A DNA stretch of 64,000 nucleotides, taken from contig NZ_JBBEXE010000002.1 in NCBI RefSeq assembly GCF_037645805.1, forward strand, positions 310,001-374,000, written 5' to 3'. Position 1 is the first letter of the stretch; each line of letters starts with the position of its first letter. The position numbers and the translations under genes are program-made. The DNA comes from Leptobacterium_A meishanense (GTDB lineage Bacteria; Bacteroidota; Bacteroidia; Flavobacteriales; Flavobacteriaceae). Below the pieces are notes generated by a model that was not told where the DNA came from, searched no databases, and worked only from the letters and a program-made list of their open reading frames with translations. Shown piece after piece: positions 34,711-43,343 of the stretch.

Positions 34711-35541
34711 ATGGAAAAACCTGAGATTTCAGTGATTATAAGTACGTATAATGCTGAAGCATGGTTGGAAAAGGTCTTATGGGGATACCACACTCAAACA
34801 TATAAAAGTTTTGAAGTTATCATTGCAGATGACGGTTCTACCGATAAAACAAAAGACCTTATAGCGCGTATTCAAAAAAAAGTTTTTTACCCGATTGTTC
34901 ATGTATGGCATGAAGATGAAGGCTTTCAGAAATCAAAAATATTGAACAAGGCGATAACCGAGTGTCGTGCAAACTATATAGTGATGAGTGATGGTGATTG
35001 TATTCCCAGAAGGGATTTTTTGGAAATACATAACAGCTATAAAGAAAAAAGATATTTTTTATCGGGTGGTTATTTTAAGCTTCCGATGAAGATTTCAGGA
35101 TTAATATCTAAAGAAGATATTTTATCCGGCAGATGTTTTGATTTAAAGTGGTTAAAAGAAAATGGGTTGAGAAAGTCTTTTAAAAACAATAAGCTTACAG
35201 CAAAAGGATTTCGTTCAAGGTTTTTGAACTTTATTACCCCTACTAATGCAAGTTGGAATGGTCATAATGCGTCTGGATGGAAAGAAGATATAGTAGCTGT
35301 AAATGGTTTTGATGAACGTATGCAGTATGGTGGACAAGACAGGGAGCTCGGAGAACGTTTATTCAATTATGGCCTTAAATCAAAACAAATACGCTATAGT
35401 GCTATTTGTTTACACTTAGATCATAAAAGAGGATATAAAACTAAGGAATCAATTGAAAAAAATTTAGCAATCAGAAAAAATACACGGGATAAAAAATTGA
35501 AATGGACCAATTATGGGATTGTAAAAAATAATAACGATTAA
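34711..35541 (+). CDS. glycosyltransferase family 2
   Basis: 276 residues. The GT-A head has ISVIISTYNAEAWLEKVLWG and VIIADDGSTDKTKDLI, then a SDGDCIPRRDFL DXD-type motif near residue 100. The later FDERMQYGGQDRELGERLFNY region is like the acceptor-side Glu/Asp motif (ED/QDRE) of inverting galactosyl- or GalNAc-transferases. Sugar and acceptor are unknown. Its stop codon overlaps the stop of the next, convergent glycosyltransferase (TTAA). Confidence 0.88.
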   Translation: MEKPEISVIISTYNAEAWLEKVLWGYHTQTYKSFEVIIADDGSTDKTKDLIARIQKKVFYPIVHVWHEDEGFQKSKILNKAITECRANYIVMSDGDCIPRRDFLEIHNSYKEKRYFLSGGYFKLPMKISGLISKEDILSGRCFDLKWLKENGLRKSFKNNKLTAKGFRSRFLNFITPTNASWNGHNASGWKEDIVAVNGFDERMQYGGQDRELGERLFNYGLKSKQIRYSAICLHLDHKRGYKTKESIEKNLAIRKNTRDKKLKWTNYGIVKNNND

Positions 35542-36299
35542 TTGTCCGTACTGTTGTACATTTTTTTTAACTCTTTATAGCGTACATAGACACCTAGCCA
35601 ACCCATATAACACATAATAATTCCTTTTCTTCCATCTAAAAACCCCAAACGTATAAGATAATTATACAAGAACCGATAGGTGGGCTTTACATAGAAATGA
35701 AACCAATTTGGTCTAATTGCTTTTTTGAATTCTTCCCGAGCACGTAGTCTTGCATATTTAATAATTTTCTCTTTATGAACTTTAAAATTTCTATAAGAAA
35801 AATGAATCAATTTATTTTTTAAGGTGCCTGTAGTACCATTTACTTCTAATCTTTCATGTACAATACGGTTAGGGCGAAAATGGCATTTACTTTTCTTAAA
35901 TAGCCTCACTGCTTTATCTGTTTGAAATCCACTAAATCGTAACTGTTTATTTTTAAACATAAAAATACGATAACACCAATAAGCATCATTTGTTTTTTCG
36001 GATTTAAGAATACTAACTATTTCATCCTGTAATCTAGGAGGTATTCGTTCATCAGCATCAATAAAAAGGATCCAATCGTTATGGGCTTGTTCCAATGCAT
36101 ATGTTTTTTGCTTTGTAAAGTTTTCAAAAGGGTTTTGCAGTACTTTTACATTAGATAAATTTTTAAGATATTCATAGGTGCCATCTTTGCTATAAGAGTC
36201 TATGACAATGATTTCATCCGCAAATGAAATGCTTTGAATGCAGTCTCGAATACGGTCTATTTCATTGTAGGTTATAATGAGGGCCGTTAGTTTGGTCAT
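35538..36299 (-). CDS. glycosyltransferase family 2, WaaE/KdtX-like
   Basis: 253 residues from the ATG at 36299 (MTKLTALIITYNEIDRIRDC); a frame-open extension of 14 residues upstream is unlikely. Motifs are FADEIIVIDSYSKDGTYEY, WILFIDADERIPPRL (DAD) and FSGFQTDKAVRLFKK, which are typical of the WaaE/KdtX group that adds a glucose-like sugar to the lipopolysaccharide inner core. The final part is helical. It is convergent with the other glycosyltransferase. Confidence 0.87.
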   Translation of the reverse strand: MTKLTALIITYNEIDRIRDCIQSISFADEIIVIDSYSKDGTYEYLKNLSNVKVLQNPFENFTKQKTYALEQAHNDWILFIDADERIPPRLQDEIVSILKSEKTNDAYWCYRIFMFKNKQLRFSGFQTDKAVRLFKKSKCHFRPNRIVHERLEVNGTTGTLKNKLIHFSYRNFKVHKEKIIKYARLRAREEFKKAIRPNWFHFYVKPTYRFLYNYLIRLGFLDGRKGIIMCYMGWLGVYVRYKELKKMYNSTDN

Positions 36300-36367
36300 G
36301 TAAGCAGAAAAATTTCGGCAAAGATAAAGCTTTATAAACAATACAAAAGAAATATTGTATAATGCTT

Positions 36368-37183
36368 TTATACAGCTACATCATATTCACGGAGCGCATT
36401 ATTTAATGATGTTTTTTTATTGGTGCTTTCTTTCCTTCTTCCGATAATTAGTGCGCAGGGTACTTGATAGTCGCCTGCTCTAAATTTTTTAGTATAGCTT
36501 CCAGGGATCACTACTGAACGGGAGGGAACAACACCTTTGGTTTCATTAGGTTCACTACCTGTAACATCTATTATTTTTGTAGAAGCGGTGAGTACTACAT
36601 TAGCTCCTAAAACTGCTTCTTTCTCTATCCTTACACCTTCTACAACAATACATCGAGACCCTATAAAAGCATTTTCTTCAATAATAACAGGAGCTGCTTG
36701 TAGAGGCTCTAAAACCCCTCCAATACCTACACCGCCACTTAAATGGACATTTTTTCCAATTTGCGCACAACTTCCTACCGTAGCCCATGTATCTACCATA
36801 GTCCCTTCATCTACATAAGCACCAATATTTACATAACTGGGCATCATAATAACCCCTTTAGAAATATATGCACCATATCTTGCTATTGCGTGTGGAACCA
36901 CTCTAATTCCTTTTTTGGCATATCCTTTTTTTAATGGTATTTTATCATGAAACTCTAAAGGACCGGCTTCCATTGATTCCATCTTTTGAATAGGGAAGTA
37001 AAGAACAACAGCTTTTTTTACCCACTCATTAACATGCCATCCCGAACCCTTCTGTTCAGCTACACGTAAAGACCCTTCATCTAATAAATGGATAACTTCA
37101 CGAATAGCTTCAATAGCTTTAGGCTCGTTTAATAAAGATCGGTCATCCCATGCTTTTTCTATAGTAGATTGTAATACAGTCAT
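36368..37183 (-). CDS. dapD: tetrahydrodipicolinate N-succinyltransferase
   Basis: 271 residues from the second ATG (MTVLQSTIEKAWDDRSLL), the usual start; an ATG six bases upstream is also possible. A left-handed beta-helix of hexapeptide repeats (IGAYVDEGTMVDTWATVGSC, then IGKNVHLSGGVGIGG, IEENAFIGSRCIVVEG) follows an N-terminal helical domain. It succinylates tetrahydrodipicolinate in lysine and diaminopimelate synthesis. It is divergent from ruvX; a TATCTTTG on the minus strand at 37208-37201 can serve as its -7 element. Confidence 0.95.
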   Translation of the reverse strand: MTVLQSTIEKAWDDRSLLNEPKAIEAIREVIHLLDEGSLRVAEQKGSGWHVNEWVKKAVVLYFPIQKMESMEAGPLEFHDKIPLKKGYAKKGIRVVPHAIARYGAYISKGVIMMPSYVNIGAYVDEGTMVDTWATVGSCAQIGKNVHLSGGVGIGGVLEPLQAAPVIIEENAFIGSRCIVVEGVRIEKEAVLGANVVLTASTKIIDVTGSEPNETKGVVPSRSVVIPGSYTKKFRAGDYQVPCALIIGRRKESTNKKTSLNNALREYDVAV

Positions 37184-37200
37184 TATCATATAGTTTTGCG

Positions 37201-37208
37201 CAAAGATA
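37201..37208 (-). promoter_or_regulatory. -7 promoter element for dapD
   Basis: Minus-strand TATCTTTG, a match to TAnnTTTG, 17 nt before the dapD start at 37183. A TTTG on the same strand at 37236-37233 is 24 nt further upstream, slightly long. Confidence 0.45.
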
Positions 37209-37262
37209 ATGGCTTCCCATTAATAATTTGCTCAAATTTATAAGTATAACAATTTAAAGCTT

Positions 37263-37270
37263 TATTTTTG
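37263..37270 (+). promoter_or_regulatory. -7 promoter element for ruvX operon
   Basis: TATTTTTG, a perfect TAnnTTTG, 13 nt before the ruvX ATG at 37284. It would start the ruvX-def-DUF5606 transcript. Confidence 0.5.
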
Positions 37271-37283
37271 CAAAAAGGAAAAG

Positions 37284-37697
37284 ATGGCGCGTATTTTGGC
37301 GTTAGATTATGGGGAGAAACGGACAGGAATTGCTGTAACAGACGAGTTACAAATTATTGCTTCTGGTTTGGCTACAGTGCCTACACACAAGCTTATAGAA
37401 TTTTTAAAAGATTACATAAATAAAGAGCAAGTAGAAATGATAATTGTAGGAGAGCCTAAACAGATGGATTATAGTTCATCTCAGAGTGAGCCTTCAATAC
37501 AAGTTTTTCTTAGAGAATTGAATAAACAGCTTCCCAATATTCCTGTAAAAAGAGCAGATGAACGTTTTACATCTAAAATAGCATTTCAAACAATGTTAGC
37601 AAGTGGATTAACAAAAAAACAGCGCAAGAATAAAGAATTGATAGATGAAATAAGCGCTACAATTATATTACAAGGATATTTGCAAAGTAAAAAATAA
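37284..37697 (+). CDS. ruvX: RuvX/YqgF family RNase H-fold protein
   Basis: 137 residues with the YqgF fold: MARILALDYGEKRTGIAVTD (first catalytic Asp), IIVGEPKQMDYSS and PVKRADERFTSK with the DERFTS motif, then the C-terminal IDEISATIILQGYL Asp. The family is called a putative pre-16S rRNA nuclease or Holliday junction resolvase. The peptide deformylase gene starts 7 nt later on the same strand, as in many Bacteroidota. Confidence 0.94.
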   Translation: MARILALDYGEKRTGIAVTDELQIIASGLATVPTHKLIEFLKDYINKEQVEMIIVGEPKQMDYSSSQSEPSIQVFLRELNKQLPNIPVKRADERFTSKIAFQTMLASGLTKKQRKNKELIDEISATIILQGYLQSKK

Positions 37698-37704
37698 TTA
37701 AAAA

Positions 37705-38295
37705 ATGATATTACCCATCACAGCATATGGAGATCCTGTACTGAGGAAAGTATCAAAAGATATTCAGCGAGATTACCCCGATCTTAATGTGCTAATAGAC
37801 AACATGTTTGAAACTATGTACAATGCATCGGGAGTAGGGTTAGCAGCTCCTCAAATAGGACTGCCAATCCGACTTTTTGTTATTGATGCGACCCCTTTTG
37901 CAGATGATGAAGAACTAAGTGAAGAAGAAAGAACAGCACTTAAAAGCTTTAAAAAAGTATTCATTAATGCCAAGATACTTAACGAAGATGGAAAAGAATG
38001 GGTTTTTAATGAAGGATGCCTCAGCATACCAGATATCCGTGAGGATGTCTCCAGAAAAGAAGTTTTAAAAATCGAGTATTTAGATGCTCATTTTACAACC
38101 CATAGAGAAATATATAGTGGTTTAATAGCCAGAATTATTCAGCATGAGTATGATCATATAGAAGGCGTGCTGTTTACAGACAAGATATCGTCTCTTAAGA
38201 GGCGGCTATTAAAAAGCCGATTGAGTAACATCTCTAAAGGAAAAATAAAAGTTGATTATAAGATGCGCTTTCCTGACGTTAAGAAATTAAGATAA
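37705..38295 (+). CDS. def: peptide deformylase
   Basis: 196 residues. The three deformylase motifs are present: GVGLAAPQIG around 43-52, EGCLSIP with the metal Cys at 105, and QHEYDH with metal His at 147 and 151 and catalytic Glu at 148. It removes the formyl group from nascent N-terminal methionine. It stands between ruvX and the DUF5606 gene in one operon. Confidence 0.97.
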   Translation: MILPITAYGDPVLRKVSKDIQRDYPDLNVLIDNMFETMYNASGVGLAAPQIGLPIRLFVIDATPFADDEELSEEERTALKSFKKVFINAKILNEDGKEWVFNEGCLSIPDIREDVSRKEVLKIEYLDAHFTTHREIYSGLIARIIQHEYDHIEGVLFTDKISSLKRRLLKSRLSNISKGKIKVDYKMRFPDVKKLR

Positions 38296-38323
38296 ATTTT
38301 AGATTAAATAAATAGAAGTAAAA

Positions 38324-38734
38324 GTGAATTTAGATAAAATATTGGCTATTTCCGGTAAACCCGGGCTATATGAATTAAAGGCACAGACAAGAACAGGCTT
38401 TATTGCGGAATCGCTTGTTGACGGGAAAAGAATTACCGCAGGAGTTCGTAATAATGTAAGTGTGCTTTCTGAGATAGCAATTTATACGCTAAAAGAAGAA
38501 GTTCCCCTTAGGGAAATATTTCAGAAAATTAAAGAAAAAGAAAATGGAGAAGCAACTAGCGTAGATCATAAAGCTAATAAAACAGAATTAGAGGCCTATT
38601 TTTTTGAAATTTTACCCGATTATGATGAAGACCGCGTATATACCAGTGATATAAAAAAAATCATTCATTGGTATAACCTACTGCATGCTAAAGGGATTGT
38701 AGATTTTGAGGCATCAACAAAAGAAGAAAACTAA
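38324..38734 (+). CDS. DUF5606 protein
   Basis: 136 residues, starting with a GTG at 38324 (NLDKILAISGKPGLYEL). The GTG start is chosen because the family begins exactly there and no ATG precedes it in frame. The DUF5606 core holds TRTGFIAESLVDGKR and LSEIAIYTLKEEVPL, a small beta fold. It lies 28 nt after def. The function is unknown; the order ruvX-def-DUF5606 is lineage-typical in my recollection. Confidence 0.85.
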   Translation: MNLDKILAISGKPGLYELKAQTRTGFIAESLVDGKRITAGVRNNVSVLSEIAIYTLKEEVPLREIFQKIKEKENGEATSVDHKANKTELEAYFFEILPDYDEDRVYTSDIKKIIHWYNLLHAKGIVDFEASTKEEN

Positions 38735-38772
38735 AGTTTATAAGAAAACACAGCTATTTAGATAGAATACGG

Positions 38773-38802
38773 TTTGATATTTATTTAGTTTGTGTATTTT
38801 TG
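38773..38802 (+). promoter_or_regulatory. promoter for the DinB gene
   Basis: TTTG at 38773-38776 and TATTTTTG at 38795-38802 are 18 nt apart, a good Bacteroidota promoter. Transcription would begin near 38809, leaving a leader of about 115 nt before the ATG at 38924. Confidence 0.6.
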
Positions 38803-38819
38803 GCATAAATCATAGTAGA

Positions 38820-38902
38820 ATACCATAACTTTATAAGTCAAATAAGTAAGAATTAATTGTAAGGCATATCAAAGTAAGCGACTTATAAAGAAGCTATGGT
38901 AT
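38820..38902 (+). promoter_or_regulatory. structured leader, long hairpin before the DinB gene
   Basis: TACCATA at 38821-38827 pairs with TATGGTA at 38895-38901, and CTTTATAAGTC at 38829-38839 pairs with GACTTATAAAG at 38880-38890. An internal loop of one and four bases separates the two stems, and about 40 nt lie in the apical loop. The arms begin just after the predicted start of transcription. It is not followed by T residues, so it does not look like a terminator. Confidence 0.5.
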
Positions 38903-38923
38903 AATTCTAAAAAAGTATCTTAA

Positions 38924-39436
38924 ATGCTAAAACAAGCAAATAACCAGAACCTACAGTACTTAAAAGATGCGTTACAAAAATTAAACGATGAACAGTTTTC
39001 CATGCCACTGGATGTTTTAAGTGGCTCTACCATTGGAATGCATGTGCGTCACATCCTCGAGTTTTATCGATGTTTGATGAACTCAGCGCATACTAAAGAA
39101 GTTGATTATGATTCACGGGTAAGAGATGCTTCATTAGAATTAAGTATACATAATTGTATGCAAGAAATTGAAAAAATCACAACTTTCTTAGAAGATGTAA
39201 AAGAAGATGTTTCAATGAAGTTGAAAGTAAATTATGCCTTTGATACAAGTGAAGAAGACACTGCCCAAATAGGAACCTCATTGTACAGAGAATTACAATA
39301 TAATGTAGAGCATACAGTACATCACTTAGCGATTATAAAAATAGGAATAAAAGCCCTGAGACAAGATTTTCAATTGGATGAAAATTTTGGGGTTGCAGCC
39401 TCTACCATCAGAAATAAAAAGGCATGTGCACAGTAA
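38924..39436 (+). CDS. DinB family protein
   Basis: 170 residues, a four-helix DinB/YfiT-like bundle. The three metal-ligand His are suggested by TIGMHVRHILEFY near residue 40 and EHTVHHLAIIKI near residue 130. Members of the superfamily use them for thiol transfer or similar reactions; the substrate is unknown. The preceding leader is long and folded. It overlaps the NRDE gene by 13 nt, so the two are probably translated together. Confidence 0.88.
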   Translation: MLKQANNQNLQYLKDALQKLNDEQFSMPLDVLSGSTIGMHVRHILEFYRCLMNSAHTKEVDYDSRVRDASLELSIHNCMQEIEKITTFLEDVKEDVSMKLKVNYAFDTSEEDTAQIGTSLYRELQYNVEHTVHHLAIIKIGIKALRQDFQLDENFGVAASTIRNKKACAQ

Positions 39437-40107
39437 GCTACGTACCCTTTAAAAAAGGGTTTATCCTTACATCTAATAGGGATGAAAATCCTTTACGAAA
39501 AACATGTGAGCCCCAGCAAATAAAGCTAAGGAAAGGATTAAGTGTTTATGCCCCCGTGGATACTACAAATGGAGGTACGTGGATAGCAACTGACAAAGAA
39601 AAAAAAGTAGCGTGTCTATTAAACGGTGCATTTAAAAAACATCAAAGGAATATACCTTATAGAAAGAGCAGAGGGCTTATTGTTACAGAAGCATTCTCAT
39701 ACAATTCGTTTTCTGAGTTTATCGATAAAATTGATCTACAAAATATAGAACCCTTTACTTTGATTCTCAAAGAGCAGGAAAACCTGCAAGTATTAGTATG
39801 GGATGAAAAAGTAAAACATCAGCAACAGCTAGCTATTGACAAATCATATTTATGGTCTTCTGCTACATTATACACCTCTGAAGAGCATTATAGAAAGGAG
39901 CTTTTTTTTAGTCGATTTCTTCAAGAAGGGCAAGTATCTCCGGAAAATTTACTAAAAACTCACGGATTGTATAAAAACACGCCTTTCATTTTGGACTTAC
40001 CAAATGTAAAAACAGTGAGTATTACACAAATAGTAGCTGAGAAAGATAATATACAGCTTACATATGATTTAAAAAAGCAGCATAAACTTGAAAATATAGC
40101 TTCTTAA
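39424..40107 (+). CDS. NRDE family protein (TANGO2-like)
   Basis: 227 residues with the N-terminal catalytic-looking MCTVSYVPFKKGFILTSNRD followed by ENPLRKT: Cys2 and the NRDE motif are the family's marks. The NTGGTWIATD-like stretch reads NGGTWIATDKEKKVACLLNG. TANGO2-type proteins have been linked to heme or acyl-chain handling; the bacterial role is not settled. It overlaps the DinB gene by 13 nt, and the ATP-grasp gene follows 29 nt later. Confidence 0.9.
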   Translation: MCTVSYVPFKKGFILTSNRDENPLRKTCEPQQIKLRKGLSVYAPVDTTNGGTWIATDKEKKVACLLNGAFKKHQRNIPYRKSRGLIVTEAFSYNSFSEFIDKIDLQNIEPFTLILKEQENLQVLVWDEKVKHQQQLAIDKSYLWSSATLYTSEEHYRKELFFSRFLQEGQVSPENLLKTHGLYKNTPFILDLPNVKTVSITQIVAEKDNIQLTYDLKKQHKLENIAS

Positions 40108-40136
40108 AACATTCTGCAATAGCATGTGAAACGATT

Positions 40137-41195
40137 ATGAAGCTGCTACACAATATAAAAAAACACCCATTCTTCATAAAATGTTCTAGTTGGGAACATT
40201 GGCCTATGTTGTTTCTATATATTCCTGTATACATACAACATATATGGCTTAGTATAAAAGCAGGAAACCCATTTTTTTTCTTCATCACCAACCCCGCTAT
40301 TACCGAAGGCTTTATTTTGAGCGACTCTAAATACAAAACACTTACAAAGTTGGTTCCTCAAGAACACCTTCCACTATCGATGCTTATATCAAATGAAGAT
40401 TCCCTAGCATCCGTTATAAAGAGAATAGAAGAAAACAAAATGAACTTTCCTATTATTCTAAAACCGGACATTGGTTATAGAGGGCTATCAGTTTATAAGA
40501 TTAATAATGAAGAAGCATTAGAAGAAGCATTTTTAGAAATGCAAGTTGATTGTATTGTCCAAGAATACATTGATTATCCGATTGAAATAGGCGTTTTTTA
40601 CTATCGCATGCCAAATGAGGTAAAAGGAAAAATACCATCCATAACCATTAAAGAGTTTCTCAAAGTAACCGGTGATGGGACTCATACACTGGCAGAACTT
40701 GTTCAACAAAACCCGCGAGCCATCTTACAAAAGGAAAAATTAAAAAAGAAGTTTCATGAACAATGGAATGAAGTGATTCCTGAAAAGAAGCAATTAGTTT
40801 TAGAACATATAGGCAATCATAATCGGGGGACTAAATTTGTAAATGCAGCTAATTTATATGACATGAGCCTTCAAAATGTTTTTGATGCATTGAACAAAAA
40901 AATGAAAGGGTTTTATTTTGGCCGTTTTGATATCCGGGCGAAGTCTGTAGAAGACCTAAAAAAAGGACAGAATTTCAAAATATTGGAAGTGAATGGTGTA
41001 GGTGCAGAACCTACACACGTATATGACCCCAATTATAAACTCGTGGCTGCGTGGAAAGAATTGCTTTTTCTATGGCGAATAGCCTATAAGATAGCTGCTG
41101 TTAACAAAAATTTCGGATTGTCATATCCTAGTCTTTCCGAAGGGAGGAAACGTTGGTTAGCGTATAAAAAGTATAAAAAAGTATTTAAACCCTAA
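40137..41195 (+). CDS. ATP-grasp ligase-like protein with hydrophobic N-terminal region
   Basis: 352 residues. The first 60 are hydrophobic (HWPMLFLYIPVYIQHIWLS) and lead to NPAITEGFILSDSKY. An ATP-grasp domain follows at about 100-320: PIILKPDIGYRGLSVYKI (ATP-binding Lys), DCIVQEYIDYPIEIGVFYYR and the metal site GRFDIRAKS then FKILEVNGVGAEP (Asp, Glu, Asn). It resembles D-Ala-D-Ala ligases but lacks their N-terminal domain, so the ligated substrates are unknown. It follows DinB and NRDE and its end overlaps the convergent MFS gene by 11 nt. Confidence 0.83.
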   Translation: MKLLHNIKKHPFFIKCSSWEHWPMLFLYIPVYIQHIWLSIKAGNPFFFFITNPAITEGFILSDSKYKTLTKLVPQEHLPLSMLISNEDSLASVIKRIEENKMNFPIILKPDIGYRGLSVYKINNEEALEEAFLEMQVDCIVQEYIDYPIEIGVFYYRMPNEVKGKIPSITIKEFLKVTGDGTHTLAELVQQNPRAILQKEKLKKKFHEQWNEVIPEKKQLVLEHIGNHNRGTKFVNAANLYDMSLQNVFDALNKKMKGFYFGRFDIRAKSVEDLKKGQNFKILEVNGVGAEPTHVYDPNYKLVAAWKELLFLWRIAYKIAAVNKNFGLSYPSLSEGRKRWLAYKKYKKVFKP

Positions 41196-42372
41196 TTTTT
41201 TTCATATATAAAGATAAAACTCCAAAGACAGGTCCCGGAACCAATAGCAGGTATAGATAAGTGGAGGGAATATACTTTATCATTTCTTGTATAAGCTGGA
41301 TGCTTATGATAGTAACAGCAAACCCGATACAATTTACAATAGTAAGTGCAGTCCCTTTGTATTGCGGGATCGCATTCTGGGCAACCATTGTAGAAAACAA
41401 AGGAGAATCAGCAATAACAACCATTCCCCAAAAAAGCAGAAAGAGGATAAAAATGATAGGTGAGGCAACTAAAAACATGAACGGAGAAACCAAGCAGCAA
41501 AATCCAGAAAGTAGCAATGCTTTTAGTGCAGTTTTTTTTATCCCTTTTTTTAGGGAAATATAACCTCCGGCAATACACGCTATGCTACCAATAGCAATAA
41601 TCATAAATGACCATAGAGGAACATTGATATCATTACCGTGGATATTTATATAAGTGGTTAAGATTATAGGGACAAAAGTCCAGAAAGCATACAGTTCCCA
41701 CATATGTCCGAAATAACCATAAGCAGCTTTTCGAAAAGCGATATCCTTAAAGACGCTAAATAATACTATTATATTAAATTTTTGACTGGCTTTTCTGTAG
41801 GGGCCATTTTTGATAAAAAAACCAACAGAAAAACCACCTAAAAAACACAAGGCAGAAGTATAAATGATAACTGCTTTCCATGAAATATATCCAGAAAAAC
41901 TATTCAATAAATGGGGGAAAGCAGTCCCAATAACCAAAGCCCCTACCAGAAAACCCAATGCTTTTCCCAGGCCTTTTTCATAATAATCAGCGGCTATCTT
42001 CATTCCTACCGGATAAATACCGGCAAGAAAAAAACCAGTTAAAAACCGAAATGTCAAAATACTTGTAAAAGTTTGATGGTTAGAAATAATGGAGATATTC
42101 GCCAAGACCCCTAAAAATGCACTTACCATAAAAACTTTGGAAGGAGAAAACCGGTCGGCAACATTAAAAAAAGCATAGATAAGTGTCCCACTAATAAAAC
42201 CAAATTGTACAGCAGCAACAATGTCCCCTAGGTCATTTTTATTAAGCCCATAGTCATTAATAAGCCCTTTTATAACAGCATTGCCTGCAAACCAAACGGA
42301 AGTGCATAGAAATTGCGCAATAACAATAACAGGTAATATCCATTTTTTACTTGGGAGCATTTTAATAATCAT
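41185..42372 (-). CDS. MFS transporter
   Basis: 395 residues with about twelve hydrophobic helices. A start WILPVIVIAQFLCTSVWFAGNAVI and a helix-2/3 loop NVADRFSPSKVF match major facilitator transporters with 12 helices. The substrate is not recognisable. Its ATG overlaps the stop of the nudK gene by 4 nt (ATGA), so the two are co-translated; the first ATG of MIIKM is therefore preferred. It is convergent with, and overlaps, the ATP-grasp gene. Confidence 0.85.
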   Translation of the reverse strand: MIIKMLPSKKWILPVIVIAQFLCTSVWFAGNAVIKGLINDYGLNKNDLGDIVAAVQFGFISGTLIYAFFNVADRFSPSKVFMVSAFLGVLANISIISNHQTFTSILTFRFLTGFFLAGIYPVGMKIAADYYEKGLGKALGFLVGALVIGTAFPHLLNSFSGYISWKAVIIYTSALCFLGGFSVGFFIKNGPYRKASQKFNIIVLFSVFKDIAFRKAAYGYFGHMWELYAFWTFVPIILTTYINIHGNDINVPLWSFMIIAIGSIACIAGGYISLKKGIKKTALKALLLSGFCCLVSPFMFLVASPIIFILFLLFWGMVVIADSPLFSTMVAQNAIPQYKGTALTIVNCIGFAVTIISIQLIQEMIKYIPSTYLYLLLVPGPVFGVLSLYMKKIRV

Positions 42373-42947
42373 ATAAGCTTATGAACTTGGGCATATTGAA
42401 GCAATAGTATTGATTTTGCGTCTTGAATTTCTCCTGTTTCAATCATTTTTAAAGCATTTTTAAAGGGAATCTCCATGACTTCAATATTCTCATGCTCATC
42501 TTGATTTCCACCACCCTCACTTACTTTCATGTTTTCATTGTATTCAGCAACAAAATAATATAATTTTTCAGTAACAGCCCCAGGTGACATATAGGCTTCA
42601 AACACTTTCTTTACATGAGGTATACGATAGCCGGTTTCCTCTTCAGCTTCACGTATGATACAATCTTCGGGGTTATCTTCATCTAATAATCCTGCACAAA
42701 CTTCTAGCATCATCCCAGAGTGGTTCTTGTTTAAATATGTAGGCATTCGGAATTGTTTGGTTAAAATAACGGTTTCTTGTTTTTTATTGTAAAGCAATAT
42801 GGCGGCACCATTTCCCCTATCGTAAACTTCGCGGGTTTGATTTTGCCATGAACTATCTTCCAATTGATAATCAAAATTTACTTTTTTTAAAATATACCAA
42901 TCGTCTGATAATACCTTTATTTCATTAATATTAACTCTATTGTTCAT
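42369..42947 (-). CDS. nudK: GDP-mannose pyrophosphatase NudK
   Basis: 192 residues, matching E. coli NudK closely in memory: REVYDRGNGAAILLYN, TKQFRMPTYLNKNHSGMMLE then VCAGLLDEDNPEDC, and the Nudix box Glu residues in IREAEEETGY. YMSPGAVTEKLYYF is also a NudK motif. The enzyme hydrolyses GDP-mannose to mannose-1-phosphate and GMP, affecting sugar donors for surface glycans, which fits the glycan genes that follow on the other strand. Confidence 0.93.
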   Translation of the reverse strand: MNNRVNINEIKVLSDDWYILKKVNFDYQLEDSSWQNQTREVYDRGNGAAILLYNKKQETVILTKQFRMPTYLNKNHSGMMLEVCAGLLDEDNPEDCIIREAEEETGYRIPHVKKVFEAYMSPGAVTEKLYYFVAEYNENMKVSEGGGNQDEHENIEVMEIPFKNALKMIETGEIQDAKSILLLQYAQVHKLI

Positions 42948-43060
42948 TAGCGTTTACTTCAAAAAGATACGTGTTTAAACAAATATACAGGTATATTTTA
43001 ATTTGCTTAAAAGATGTTGTTTTTCAATTTCCGTTGTATCATTGTATTAAATTATCATAT

Positions 43061-43288
43061 ATGGAGATATTCAGAATTTCTTTAACAGAATGGGTGGGTT
43101 ATATAGCCTCTGTAGGGGTATTGATTTCTTTTCTAATGCGTAATATCCGGACACTTCGGATTATAAATTCTTTCGGTTGTATCTTTTTTGTAGTTTATGG
43201 AGTTCTTTTAGATTCTATTCCTGTAATAGTGACAAATACGGTTATTGTTGGGATAAATTTATATTATCTTCTTATTAAGAGGAGGTAA
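43061..43288 (+). CDS. small YgjV-like membrane protein
   Basis: 75 residues from the ATG at 43061 (MEIFRISLTEWVGYIASVG). A longer open frame starting at 42971 has no supporting features. Two or three short membrane segments (VGYIASVGVLISFLM, IINSFGCIFFVVYGVLL, VIVTNTVIVGINLYYLL) fit the YgjV/inner-membrane family of small proteins. Function unknown. It begins the plus-strand glycan region, 55 nt before the flippase gene. Confidence 0.7.
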   Translation: MEIFRISLTEWVGYIASVGVLISFLMRNIRTLRIINSFGCIFFVVYGVLLDSIPVIVTNTVIVGINLYYLLIKRR

Positions 43289-43343
43289 AGTTGTCAATTA
43301 GCATACAATAATTTAGTTTTACGAAATCTCAACACGTTGCATT

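Noticed and set aside
38735..38923. A tRNA in the gap before the DinB gene
   Set aside because: The hairpin has no cloverleaf, no T-loop sequence and no CCA-proximal acceptor pairing; it looks like a leader structure.
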